NCBI GenBank assembly: GCA_029785235.1
Contig: JAFMAA010000002.1
Coordinates: 247,712-311,711 of the forward strand
Source of the DNA: Nitrososphaerota archaeon
GTDB taxonomy: Archaea; Thermoproteota; Nitrososphaeria; Nitrososphaerales; UBA183
DNA length: 64,000 nt
Direction: 5' to 3'
Notes under the pieces: model-generated
The model's database searches: none
Seen by the model: the letters and a program-made list of their open reading frames with translations, nothing else
Told to the model about the DNA's origin: nothing
Shown here: positions 37,988 through 45,788 of the stretch, piece after piece
How the letters are laid out: the number at the start of each line of letters is the position of its first letter
Numbering within the stretch: position 1 is the stretch's first letter
Translations under genes and position numbers: made by a program

Positions 37988-38599
37988 TCAACTGCTCGCC
38001 ACCGCCCCTGACGGCCGGCACCTGTCTGTGTCGATCAGCTGGAGAAGGGTAGATGAGTCGCTGACCGTCTGCCTTAGGCCCTGCGACGGTACGCCCTGGA
38101 CCGCGGCGTCGACCATGGTCTGGGCCTCCTTGAGGATCTTGGACATGGCGTCGAATGCCGAGACCCCGTTAAGGTCTGTCCACGCCAGCGACACGCGATT
38201 CTCATTCAAGTCCGACAGGTCGAACTCCATCGTCCTGGGGACGGCTGCGTCAGCAAGGCTCGGATGCTTCTCCTTGGAGAAGTGGAACGAGACCCTTGCG
38301 CCTGCGACCATGATGGTCATGTATTGGTCGTCGGGGACGTTGAGGAAGGTGATGCCTCCTGGGCGGTCGGCGAGGTGGTTGGCGTTGCGCATCATCAGGG
38401 CTACCGCGTCCTTTAGGCCAGGGCTGAGCACGAAGTACCTCAGCTTCGCGAGCCTCTTGAGGCCGGACCTGAGCGGGGTGCTCGGGGTGACGGTGAACTG
38501 GGCCTTGCCGCAGTGGGGGCATTGGGGCACGATGGCCAAGCGGTTTACCACGACCCTGGGTACGAAGGACGCGCTTGCGTGGCACTGGTCGCACTTCAT
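37988..38599 (-). CDS. Zinc-ribbon protein with TVSD tail module
   Basis: N-terminal zinc ribbon MKCDQCHAS and CPHCGKAQ (residues 1-42), a central alpha/beta part, and the C-terminal helical module shared with the protein at 36608-37174 ending TVSDSSTLLQLID. The ATG overlaps the upstream stop (ATGA). The pair may form mixed complexes through the common tail. Function is unknown. Confidence 0.55.
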   Translation of the reverse strand: MKCDQCHASASFVPRVVVNRLAIVPQCPHCGKAQFTVTPSTPLRSGLKRLAKLRYFVLSPGLKDAVALMMRNANHLADRPGGITFLNVPDDQYMTIMVAGARVSFHFSKEKHPSLADAAVPRTMEFDLSDLNENRVSLAWTDLNGVSAFDAMSKILKEAQTMVDAAVQGVPSQGLRQTVSDSSTLLQLIDTDRCRPSGAVASS

Positions 38600-39036
38600 G
38601 GCGCTCCCCCCGTTGGAGCCCCCATTAGCTCCAGGAGCATCCTCGGATCGTGCATATGGGGCCCGGGGATGTACTCTGGTGCCCCATGTGCGATGACGGT
38701 GAAGTCGATCGGGGCGCGTACGGTGCGCTCGAGGTACATGCCCCCTATGCAGACAGTGTACGTCCTGCAGGTTTCTACTGATTCGACAAGCTGTATGTTG
38801 GGGTTGAACCGGCTCCTCCACCGGCCGTCGTTGGAGAGGTAGAACGGGCTGAAGAGGCCTTCGTTCATGCTGTTGCTATCCCAGACGAAGATCTCGTTCT
38901 CCTTGTCGTAGGAGCCTTTGTCAAACCTGCCGCCCGTGGCTGCGCAGAGCAGGTGGTAATGAGGGTCGGTGGTGCAGCCCCGGAGGGCGAGTTTTGAGCG
39001 TGTTTTAGAAGAATTCGAGGCATGTGCCTGATTCAT
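38596..39036 (-). CDS. Hypothetical protein, 146 aa
   Basis: A beta-rich soluble protein with several aromatic strands (ENEIFVWDSNSMNEGLFSPF, VCIGGMYLERTVRAPIDFTV). Overlaps both neighbours by 4 bases (ATGA at each side). No family is recognised. Confidence 0.55.
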   Translation of the reverse strand: MNQAHASNSSKTRSKLALRGCTTDPHYHLLCAATGGRFDKGSYDKENEIFVWDSNSMNEGLFSPFYLSNDGRWRSRFNPNIQLVESVETCRTYTVCIGGMYLERTVRAPIDFTVIAHGAPEYIPGPHMHDPRMLLELMGAPTGGAP

Positions 39037-39545
39037 TTCTTGTCATCCTCCGAAAGCCACCACAGCTTCCGTTCTCTTTCCTGTTCAGAGAACTGGCGAA
39101 GTAGCTGCAGTTTTATCGCTATTCTAGGCATGAACTCGTGCCCTCGAGTGGAGTTCACTACTGATGCCCTGAGTTGTCTCATGTATCTGATCTCGGCTTC
39201 CTTGACTCCTGACGCGTGCGCTGATCCAAGGAATGATCTGAACACTGTTTGCGTGAGTCCGCCGGCGTTGGTAGCCCCGCCCCTCAGGGCGGTCCAGTCC
39301 TTGTCATTGAGGTCGGCGAGCGCCCAAGCACCGTATGGGAACTCCCTGATATCACCGATGGCCCACCCAATCCTGTAGTCGCGGAGCAGCTTTCCGATAG
39401 CGTTTCCGAGAGCGACAGGGTCGGGATGGTCGAGCGCCCTGACTATGTCGATGATCGCAGTCCAGCTCACACCGGGCCTTAACGCAGCCAAGACTCTGTC
39501 GGTAAGAGGGCGATCAATACTTGGCGCTGCAACCATCATTCCCAA
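39033..39545 (-). CDS. Hypothetical protein, possible winged helix
   Basis: 170 residues. The N-terminal part RVLAALRPGVSWTAIIDIVR followed by LGNAIGKLLRDYRIGWAIGD looks like a winged helix-turn-helix, and the C-terminal part is helical and charged. It starts 63 bases after the previous stop, the only sizeable gap in this part of the operon. No family is recognised. Confidence 0.5.
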   Translation of the reverse strand: MGMMVAAPSIDRPLTDRVLAALRPGVSWTAIIDIVRALDHPDPVALGNAIGKLLRDYRIGWAIGDIREFPYGAWALADLNDKDWTALRGGATNAGGLTQTVFRSFLGSAHASGVKEAEIRYMRQLRASVVNSTRGHEFMPRIAIKLQLLRQFSEQERERKLWWLSEDDKK

Positions 39546-39608
39546 CTCCTTGTATTCACATCCATACTGTAGACTCCGCTAACTGTTGCCAGGCGTGCGC
39601 GGCCCATG

Positions 39609-40139
39609 TCACTGGAGGGCCTCCCCATGGGTTGCGAGGACACGCGTAGGGTGCACATTGACGCGCCGTCCAGGGAACATCAGAGGCCTCGTGAGGTCAT
39701 CGTCCTTCGTGGAGTTGAGAGGTGTCCCACAGTAGGGGCAATATCCTGCCACTACCGGGAGCTCGCGCTTGCACGCGGGGCACTTTGGAACTTCGTTCAT
39801 CGGAGTGCACTTGCAGAGCCCGAATGACCACCCGCATCCAGCGCAGACCCTGGCGTTGATCTTGCTCCCCAGGTCCCCTCGGCCGCACTTGCTGCATATC
39901 CCGGGGGCCCCGAATGATGGAACTCCGTACGGGAGTATACCGTACCTGACCCATCCTGACCTCCATAGAGCAGCCTCGTCTCGGTCCTTGGTAGATTTCG
40001 AGCCGGTCACCTTTCCGCCCAGCTTGAACACAACATTGAAGGAGGAGGCTCCTGCCTTCACTTCCGCTTCTCGGAGCGTTGACCGGTCAATGATAGTACG
40101 CCGATTCGGGCCTTGGTCTGTATTCCTTTGGGTACTCAC
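39609..40139 (-). CDS. Double zinc-ribbon protein
   Basis: The second half carries several CxxC pairs: CSKCGRGD, CAGCGWSFGLCKC, CPACKREL and CPYCGTPL, i.e. two zinc ribbons like those of nucleic-acid-binding or membrane-associated zinc-ribbon proteins. The N-terminal 60 residues include a strand-rich segment. The coding start contains an operator TTGACCGGTCAA (40079-40090). The ATG overlaps the upstream stop. Confidence 0.6.
   Translation of the reverse strand: MSTQRNTDQGPNRRTIIDRSTLREAEVKAGASSFNVVFKLGGKVTGSKSTKDRDEAALWRSGWVRYGILPYGVPSFGAPGICSKCGRGDLGSKINARVCAGCGWSFGLCKCTPMNEVPKCPACKRELPVVAGYCPYCGTPLNSTKDDDLTRPLMFPGRRVNVHPTRVLATHGEALQ
40079..40090. promoter_or_regulatory. TTGACCGGTCAA operator inside the leftward operon
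   Basis: A perfect 12-base palindrome of the TTGACNNGTCAA family, about 50 bases into the double zinc-ribbon gene. It could allow the RHH protein to control the operon internally; no promoter is obvious beside it. Confidence 0.45.
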
Positions 40140-40693
40140 TTCGAGCCCCTCCTCTCTTCTATTGGCTTCGCGTAGATGAAACCTGAGATATAGCCGATGG
40201 CGAACTTTACGAGTTCTGTCTGTATGGCTCTTTCATCCCCGTTGGGCGTTCCAAACCTTTTCCCCTCGGCTAGATAGAAGTCCTCCAGCATCTTCTCTTC
40301 GTCAATCGCTTCGATCTTTTTGCGGAGTCCTTCGAGAGCAGAGAATCTATCAAGACAGGTACCGCAAATGGGGAGCACGTCTAATGAACCGAGAATATTG
40401 AAATGCCCCTCGAAGGTCTCGCCTTCATTCCACCCATGACATACCGCGCATTTTCCATCTTGCTTCCATTCCCGTCTAAAGGCAACAGCACCGATTATGC
40501 GCCAAGGGAATTTGGTTTCTCCTTCAAGATCAAAATCCTTTAGACTGGCTGAGGCGGCGACGAGGGCGAGGACTGACGAAAGGGCATCGTTCCAACCCGC
40601 GTCATAAGAAGCGGCTATGCTGTTATCTCTTACAATTCGCCATTTAGCTTCAATCTCCTTCAGAAGCCTGCTCGTCCCTGTGGCTGGCATCAT
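40136..40693 (-). CDS. Hypothetical protein with central zinc motif
   Basis: 185 residues. A helical N-terminus, CAVCHGW at about residue 92 and CGTCLDRF later form a likely zinc site like an HNH or treble-clef core, though no HNH triad is evident. The C-terminus is helical. ATG overlaps the upstream stop (40690-40693). No family is recognised. Confidence 0.5.
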   Translation of the reverse strand: MMPATGTSRLLKEIEAKWRIVRDNSIAASYDAGWNDALSSVLALVAASASLKDFDLEGETKFPWRIIGAVAFRREWKQDGKCAVCHGWNEGETFEGHFNILGSLDVLPICGTCLDRFSALEGLRKKIEAIDEEKMLEDFYLAEGKRFGTPNGDERAIQTELVKFAIGYISGFIYAKPIEERRGSK

Positions 40694-41016
40694 GTTTCAT
40701 CCTCTACCAGACTTGGCGCAGTGAACCCCCAGCTCCAATTTATCACCCACTTCGCGAGCCCCATGAGATTAGTAGTGTCGAACGTGTACGTCTGGGCGCC
40801 CTTTGTGGTCTTGTTTTTTCGCATCAGCCGGAGCCTTACGAGCTCCCCGACGGCACGCTTGACCGACTTGTAGTCTAGCTCCGTCGACTCCGCTAACATC
40901 GGGATTGTCTGCTCCATGTTACCTACGATGAATCCCTGGTCTAGGACTCTCGCTTCCGAATTGTGGAATATTGACTCCAACGGGCCGGGGTTAGCTCTGT
41001 ATTTCAACGCCAACAA
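40690..41016 (-). CDS. Winged-helix regulator, head of leftward operon
   Basis: The core RVLDQGFIVGNMEQTIPMLA then ELDYKSVKRAVGELVRLRLM is a winged helix-turn-helix. It is clearly paralogous to the protein at 45789-46097 (RVLDQVFISGNAEQTVSLLV). First gene of a long leftward operon. Its promoter TCGTTAAATATC is shared with that paralogue, suggesting cross- or autoregulation. DNA binding is inferred. Confidence 0.7.
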   Translation of the reverse strand: MLALKYRANPGPLESIFHNSEARVLDQGFIVGNMEQTIPMLAESTELDYKSVKRAVGELVRLRLMRKNKTTKGAQTYTFDTTNLMGLAKWVINWSWGFTAPSLVEDET

Positions 41017-41059
41017 CAGTGAATTGGATATTTAACGAGCTTGGAGTAAACTCCAATGC

Positions 41060-41230
41060 TTAGCCGCACGCATGGGACTGCAAGCGTATCTCAACCGGCC
41101 TTCTTCCTACTCTGGAGAAGGTACCCCAGGCCGCCAGAATGGCGCCTAGTACTGCGAGCAGTATGAGCGCTCCTATCGGGTCGGTGAGTCTGCCCAGGAT
41201 CTGTTCGTGGATAATACCTTCAGGGTTTCG
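41060..41230 (-). other. Possible single-helix membrane peptide without a start
   Basis: A frame closed by TAA at 41060 reads DPIGALILLAVLGAILAAWG flanked by IIHEQILGRLT and a basic tail, a convincing transmembrane peptide. No ATG, GTG or TTG is seen in frame near its beginning, and it follows the 41245 gene in a different frame. It might be reached by frameshifting from that gene or be a decayed gene. Confidence 0.35.
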
Positions 41231-41244
41231 GCGTGCCGTTCGTG

Positions 41245-41547
41245 TCAGTCGGTCATGGAGTGCTTGAGGATCTCGGCATCCCTAGTGAATCGTGACTTCT
41301 CTGCTGCAGCTCCTGGTGTGGTGTTCTGTATCTCACCCATCACCCGTTCGCCAAGCTCTGCTGTCTCGAGAGCGACGTACACAACCCTGTTTCTCTTGGC
41401 TTCGGGCATCGCGTCCCACTGAGCTGCGAGAGCAGCGTCAAACTCGGCCGTGGATGCGTCGGCGTTCAGACCTAGGAGCGCTTTCAGCTCAATGCCTAGT
41501 CCCTGTAGTGCCCGGTCTTCGAAGTCGAGTCTCTTGCTCTGCTGCAT
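41245..41547 (-). CDS. Hypothetical protein, 100 aa
   Basis: A helical protein (LGIELKALLGLNADASTAEF, then ALAAQWDAMPEAKRNRVVYV). ATG 41547 is 25 bases after GTTTTAACG, in a box GATGGTTCGTTAAA that recurs before the winged-helix gene at 45.79 kb. No family is recognised. Confidence 0.55.
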   Translation of the reverse strand: MQQSKRLDFEDRALQGLGIELKALLGLNADASTAEFDAALAAQWDAMPEAKRNRVVYVALETAELGERVMGEIQNTTPGAAAEKSRFTRDAEILKHSMTD

Positions 41548-41635
41548 GCATGCAGAGCTGATGGTTCGTTAAAACGCCTCAGTTACCGTGAAGCGAGCCG
41601 CCCGCATCTTTTATCGTTGAAGGTACGATGATTGT

Positions 41636-42067
41636 ATGGCAAATACAGTTCCAAAGATTTACGTCGACCAATTTATCGAGCAGGCTAACAAGAGCGGGAT
41701 CAACGTATTCCGCGGGTCACCCCCACACGGACTACCGTCGGCGTTCTGGAACACGTCTCATGGCACATACAAAGAGTTCGTCGCTGCGGCAAAGGCTGAT
41801 AACGCGAAAATACTGTACGTCGACTACGGGGTCGTAACAAATAAGATCATAGACGCTCTCAAGAATATGAATGGTACCGAGAAGCTCGTCGCAGAGTTGA
41901 AGGGCACTGTCGGTGATTGCACAAGCTTCCTTTCAGCCTGGACCAATGAGCAGGGAATCGCGTTCATTTACGTCGTAGAGACAGAGCTCTGGGACAAGGT
42001 AAACGCAGCCGTGGAAGCATCTGGTCAATCCCCGCAGATACCAACACCATCTGCAGCGTACAGCTGA
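41636..42067 (+). CDS. Hypothetical protein, 143 aa
   Basis: A soluble alpha/beta protein with VPKIYVDQFIEQANKSGINV and KILYVDYGVVTNKIIDALKN, and an Ala/Pro-rich end. The TATA box CTTTTATCG is 25 bases before ATG 41636, so it is a single leaderless gene. No family is recognised. Confidence 0.6.
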   Translation: MANTVPKIYVDQFIEQANKSGINVFRGSPPHGLPSAFWNTSHGTYKEFVAAAKADNAKILYVDYGVVTNKIIDALKNMNGTEKLVAELKGTVGDCTSFLSAWTNEQGIAFIYVVETELWDKVNAAVEASGQSPQIPTPSAAYS

Positions 42068-42152
42068 GCGGCGCCAGGTCCGTGATATTGAGGCACCTGC
42101 CTAGTCAAATTTATGTCAAAATGCCGGTATGCTTTTATATCCAAAACACTAA

Positions 42153-42166
42153 TTGCACATATGCAA
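42153..42166. promoter_or_regulatory. Palindrome at the start of the RHH gene
   Basis: TTGCACATATGCAA is an inverted repeat (TTGCA/TGCAA) that covers the start codon of the leaderless RHH gene, a likely autoregulatory operator. A similar sequence lies near 23915. Confidence 0.4.
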
Positions 42167-42379
42167 CGACAAGTTGCAGAGAAGGGAGAAATGCGAATGG
42201 CCGGCAAAGAAGAGACGAAGAAGGACGGGGAAGAAGAGCTGACGCGGACGTCGCTGCGGATCCCGACGGCGCTCTTCAAGAAGGTAGGGCACTACGCACT
42301 GGACCACGACATGGACAACCAGGACGTGTACGTGAAGGCGCTGGAACAGTATCTGGCAAGGGAGGAGAAGAAGCAATGA
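42161..42379 (+). CDS. Ribbon-helix-helix protein, head of rightward operon
   Basis: Residues about 28-70 (TRTSLRIPTALFKKVGHYAL, then DNQDVYVKALEQYLAREE) form a ribbon-helix-helix DNA-binding domain after a charged N-terminal tail. ATG 42161 lies 26 bases after TATA box TTTTATAT. It heads an operon of nine overlapping genes and likely represses it through the palindrome at its start. Confidence 0.7.
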   Translation: MQRQVAEKGEMRMAGKEETKKDGEEELTRTSLRIPTALFKKVGHYALDHDMDNQDVYVKALEQYLAREEKKQ

Positions 42380-42642
42380 TGAGGAGACTAACAAAGACGA
42401 AGCAGGAGACCGTACAGGAAGTCACCGTACAGAACGTGAAGCAGGAGATCTGCATGAGCCCGTACCACAGGCACAACAGCCTGAACAGGGGCGGGGACTA
42501 TGACGAGTGCACCAAAGGCGGAGAGCACCTCTTCCGCGGAGCCCCCCACAGGCTGATCGGGCAGAGGATGCCATACTACGACTGCGTGAAGTGTATGAAG
42601 GCGGCCGTGGTCCTGTACAAGTGCTCCGGGAGGAGCCAGTGA
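42376..42642 (+). CDS. Hypothetical zinc-binding protein, 88 aa
   Basis: A helical N-terminus then scattered Cys/His (CMSPYHRHNS, ECTKGGEHLFRG, YYDCVKCMKA), suggestive of one zinc site. ATG overlaps the RHH gene stop (ATGA). No family is recognised. Confidence 0.5.
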   Translation: MMRRLTKTKQETVQEVTVQNVKQEICMSPYHRHNSLNRGGDYDECTKGGEHLFRGAPHRLIGQRMPYYDCVKCMKAAVVLYKCSGRSQ

Positions 42643-42773
42643 TGGCTCCCCTCGAGGGCGCCAAGAAGAATCAGACACTCACCGTAGGCATACGGGACTG
42701 CGTCAAGAGCGACGTCGCCGGAGCCGCTTACATACCAAGAGCAACCCCATTGCACAGGAGAGAAGGACGTTGA
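42642..42773 (+). CDS. Small hypothetical protein, 43 aa
   Basis: MAPLEGAKKNQTLTVGIRDC followed by a basic tail. Its ATG overlaps the upstream TGA by one base and its own TGA overlaps the next TTG, so it sits tightly between coupled genes, which supports translation despite the short length. Confidence 0.5.
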   Translation: MAPLEGAKKNQTLTVGIRDCVKSDVAGAAYIPRATPLHRREGR

Positions 42774-43303
42774 GCGCACAAGGCAAGATCCGAACGGAAA
42801 AGGCCGAGGCCACCGTCGACGGCGTGAAGTTCACAGGGGAGGTCAACTACGGGATGTATGTGAAAGGGTCGTTCTACCCCGCCGCCGTGTGGATATCAAT
42901 GGGGCCGGTGGTAGACCAGGGCTTGAAGGACAAGATCCTCGCAGCGCTCAAGGACGGAGCCGGGCATGGATACAGCATGCCCCCGGACGCATACATCAAG
43001 GAGTTCGTCGAAGACATGCAGGCAGAGAACGGGAGAAAGTTAACGCGGTTCCACGGAGGGTGCGAAAAGTGCGCCGTCGACTATGAGCCCAGCCCCGCGC
43101 TGGTCGAGAAGTTCAAGCAGGCCCTGGGGGTCAAGGCCGACGTCTTCAAGGCCATAGTCTCCACGGCCGTGTTCCTGGGGATGAAGTGGACCGGCGACTG
43201 GCGCGCCATGGGGCCCGAGGAAGCAGAGCGGGAATACGAGGGAGAGCTGTACTGCGTATTCCACGGCGTGTCGAAGTTCAAGGACGCGGAGGTAATGGAC
43301 TAG
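42770..43303 (+). CDS. Hypothetical protein, 177 aa
   Basis: N-terminal half beta-rich (AEATVDGVKFTGEVNYGMYV), middle with C-x2-C (HGGCEKCAVDY) and a helical second half. TTG 42770 overlaps the preceding stop (TTGA). No family is recognised; it is the largest soluble gene before the coiled-coil pair. Confidence 0.55.
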   Translation: MSAQGKIRTEKAEATVDGVKFTGEVNYGMYVKGSFYPAAVWISMGPVVDQGLKDKILAALKDGAGHGYSMPPDAYIKEFVEDMQAENGRKLTRFHGGCEKCAVDYEPSPALVEKFKQALGVKADVFKAIVSTAVFLGMKWTGDWRAMGPEEAEREYEGELYCVFHGVSKFKDAEVMD

Positions 43304-43606
43304 ATGGAAGCGGCGCAGTCGGAAGCCGTCGCTAGGCAGCACGACCTCAGGACAGAGGACGGTGAATTCATGCTGACGATAGCAAGCGAAAACTGGGAAG
43401 CGGAAGAAGTGAAGGAGGTCCTCTCTGACGTCAGAGGCGGAGACCCGGAGCAGATCTTCCACGATATGAAGGAGCAGGAGCACGGCTCCCTATTCGAGAC
43501 ACTGATGTACGGCGGCTACGTCACGCGAAGCGAGCCCCACAGGCTGAAGCCGGCCGGGAAAGCCCTGCTGGAGTGCCTGGAGAAGCATGTCGAGGAGGGG
43601 AGCTAG
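43304..43606 (+). CDS. Hypothetical protein, 100 aa
   Basis: An acidic helical protein (SENWEAEEVKEVLSDVRGGD, then FETLMYGGYVTRSEPHRLKP). The C-terminal LKPAGKALLECLEKH resembles the wing and last helix of a winged-helix domain. The ATG abuts the upstream stop. No family is recognised. Confidence 0.55.
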   Translation: MEAAQSEAVARQHDLRTEDGEFMLTIASENWEAEEVKEVLSDVRGGDPEQIFHDMKEQEHGSLFETLMYGGYVTRSEPHRLKPAGKALLECLEKHVEEGS

Positions 43607-43873
43607 GTGAGGAAGGCAGAGGTGGTCAGGCTCCTGGCAGGCGCCATAGACGCCGCCGAGAGGGGGAACCCATACAGCACGACGGGGTTCGAATATGACT
43701 TCCTGACGGAGGAGGAGAGGACGAAGGTGGAGGCGCTGCAGAAGGCCAGCTTCGACCTGTGGGCGAAGAGCTGGGTGACGCCTCAGCTGAAGAGGGCGAA
43801 GAGCCTCGTGGACGGGACCATATCCTATCCAAGGCGCTTAAACGCCCAGAAAGAGAAAGAGAGTGAGCAATGA
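43607..43873 (+). CDS. Hypothetical protein, 88 aa
   Basis: Helical and charged (RKAEVVRLLAGAIDAAERGN, then FLTEEERTKVEALQKASFDL). GTG 43607 abuts the upstream stop. No family is recognised. Confidence 0.5.
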   Translation: MRKAEVVRLLAGAIDAAERGNPYSTTGFEYDFLTEEERTKVEALQKASFDLWAKSWVTPQLKRAKSLVDGTISYPRRLNAQKEKESEQ

Positions 43874-44133
43874 TGCAGGCAGAAGCCAACGCAGAGGCAG
43901 GAACGTACGAACGGTGCGCCATATCGACGTGCAAGAACGACGGGGTAAAGGACGTCCTGGTCCCCATGGTCATAGACAAGCAGGTCGCGACCGTGGAACA
44001 GACGTTCGAAGGGAGGGTCTGGAAGGTGCTGACAGTGGTCAGGAGCGCAAGCGGGCCGATGAAAGTCAAGAAAGTGCTCGCGTCGATGTGCCCCAGGCAC
44101 GCGCCTGACTGGGAACCGGCACCCGAGGTGTAA
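43870..44133 (+). CDS. Hypothetical zinc-binding protein, 87 aa
   Basis: Contains YERCAISTCKNDG and MCPRHAPDW, so Cys/His residues that could bind one zinc, around a beta-rich middle (VLVPMVIDKQVATVEQTFEG). ATG overlaps the upstream stop (ATGA). No family is recognised. Confidence 0.5.
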   Translation: MMQAEANAEAGTYERCAISTCKNDGVKDVLVPMVIDKQVATVEQTFEGRVWKVLTVVRSASGPMKVKKVLASMCPRHAPDWEPAPEV

Positions 44134-44137
44134 TAGC

Positions 44138-44833
44138 GTGAGAAACGGAAACACAATAGGCGAGTTAGAGACGGGACAAGAAGAGCCAGAGCTGACCGAA
44201 CTGAAGCAGAGACTCGAGTCCGCCCGAGCCAGACTCGCTTCAGTGGACGAGACCAACGCCAGACTCGTTGCCGCGCTCAACGGAGACAAGGTTATGGACG
44301 GCCTTGCAGAGAAGAGAAGGAACGCCGAAGCCGCGCTGAAAGCCGCGGAAAAAGCAGCCGCGGACGTATGGGCGAAGGCCAGGTCCAACATAATTGATGG
44401 CAGTTCCAACACAGCGTGCTTCGCACGGGCTGGCGTGCCTGGAAGCGAAGATATCACAAACATCAGAGACAACGTGCTCGCAGCCATCAAGAGCAACACG
44501 GACTTCGACGTAATGACAGACGGCGACATCGAGCTGATTGCGTCAAGCCTGATCCAACGTTTCGCATATGCCAACCCCGATTACAGGAAGAATGCCGAGG
44601 CCTATGCCGCAGCATCCGAGGCCAATTCTAGGGCAGCTGTTGCCTACCTCACGCGCTTCGCGCAGTACAATCCCGTGTCGATCGGCGACCTGAAAGTCGA
44701 GGTCGACCGCCTCGAGAAGCTCCTGGCAGACCCGAAGAGGGCCGTGGCGGTCGAGCGAAGGCGCAAGGAGATGGAGCGCATGCCGAAGACGGTCAGCACG
44801 ATCTTCGAGAGCCTGAGCGGAGGGCGGTCATGA
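44138..44833 (+). CDS. Coiled-coil protein, first of tandem pair
   Basis: 231 residues: an N-terminal coiled coil (ELTELKQRLESARARLASVD), a central helical region with SDTDFDVMTDGDIELIASSL-like sequence, and a C-terminal coiled coil (KVEVDRLEKLLADPKRAVAV) ending KTVSTIFESL. Clearly paralogous to the next gene in order and in the final motif. A structural or scaffold role is possible. Confidence 0.6.
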   Translation: MRNGNTIGELETGQEEPELTELKQRLESARARLASVDETNARLVAALNGDKVMDGLAEKRRNAEAALKAAEKAAADVWAKARSNIIDGSSNTACFARAGVPGSEDITNIRDNVLAAIKSNTDFDVMTDGDIELIASSLIQRFAYANPDYRKNAEAYAAASEANSRAAVAYLTRFAQYNPVSIGDLKVEVDRLEKLLADPKRAVAVERRRKEMERMPKTVSTIFESLSGGRS

Positions 44834-45522
44834 TGGAACAAGCCATCGATGATGGAAGCGAAAGCACCCTGAAGCAGCGCGAGAAGGCCCTGACGGAAGA
44901 GCTGGCCAGGCTCCAGCAGGAGAACAAGAATCTGGAAGAGCAGGCCGCCGCAGACCCCGAATATCGGCGGCTAGGCGAGGCGTTCGAGTCTGCGCAGAAG
45001 GCGTTCGAGGCCGTAAACCACACGCTCCGGGAGATGAGGAAGGCCGCCGCAAACATGGTGTTGAACCGGGAAAGGTATGGAGGGCAAAACCCCCGATACG
45101 ACAACCCAACGAGCACGAACATCAGACCTGAGGTCATCGCGGCCATGAAGAAGCACATCCCCCTCAGCGCCCTGACAAGCAACCAGGTGGAGGGGATAGC
45201 CAACGACCTGATCACGCGCTTCATGGAAGCGGACCCGGCCTACGCGGCTGCCAAAGCGGAGTTCGTCAAAGCGAGCGCCCAGAAGCGGGTCACCGGATCC
45301 GACTACTTCGACTACGTTGCGAGGTACGCCGGAAAGCCTACACACGACATCGAGAAAGAGCTCAACAGGGTGAAGGCGCTCCTTGCCAACCCGGCGTCTG
45401 CCAGGGCGGCAGAGAGGAGGATGCGCATAAAGGAGTCGATCCCGGAGAAGACAGCCACGATATTCGAAGAGCTCAGAGCCGCGGCGAGGGGTGCAAACCC
45501 CCCGCCCCAGGCGCCTGCCTAG
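44830..45522 (+). CDS. Coiled-coil protein, second of tandem pair
   Basis: 230 residues with the same layout as the gene before it: coiled coil (KALTEELARLQQENKNLEEQ), central region with LTSNQVEGIANDLITRFMEA, and final KTATIFEELRA. ATG overlaps the upstream stop (ATGA). Last gene of the rightward operon; it ends QAPA within the repeat CAGGCGCCTGCCTAG. Confidence 0.6.
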   Translation: MMEQAIDDGSESTLKQREKALTEELARLQQENKNLEEQAAADPEYRRLGEAFESAQKAFEAVNHTLREMRKAAANMVLNRERYGGQNPRYDNPTSTNIRPEVIAAMKKHIPLSALTSNQVEGIANDLITRFMEADPAYAAAKAEFVKASAQKRVTGSDYFDYVARYAGKPTHDIEKELNRVKALLANPASARAAERRMRIKESIPEKTATIFEELRAAARGANPPPQAPA

Positions 45523-45544
45523 CAGGCAGTGGGCGGGCGCGGTT

Positions 45545-45588
45545 GCTTTTGATGTAACAAATTCACACGTTGTGACTTACATCAAAGC
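45545..45588. repeat. Large inverted repeat after the rightward operon
   Basis: GCTTTTGATGTAA (45545-45557) and TTACATCAAAGC (45577-45588) are inverted copies with one extra T, around an inner CACACGTTGTG inverted repeat. It lies 23 bases after the coiled-coil pair. It could be a terminator, an operator or a recombination site. The rest of 45523-45788 shows no gene. Confidence 0.55.
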
Positions 45589-45788
45589 GAGTAATTCGTT
45601 CGCGCCGCTCTTATTCTTAGAATGGGTACGATAGGTATGCCAGACTCAAGTGTTGTTACGTAAGCCGGAGACCTGCTGAAGTTGGCCAAAGGGCGCGGGG
45701 TTGCTGCGCCGTCATTAACGCTCTTCAGGCTTCGGAATTTATTCCCAACTCGATGGTTCGTTAAATATCAGAACAGTCCTCATCTGAC

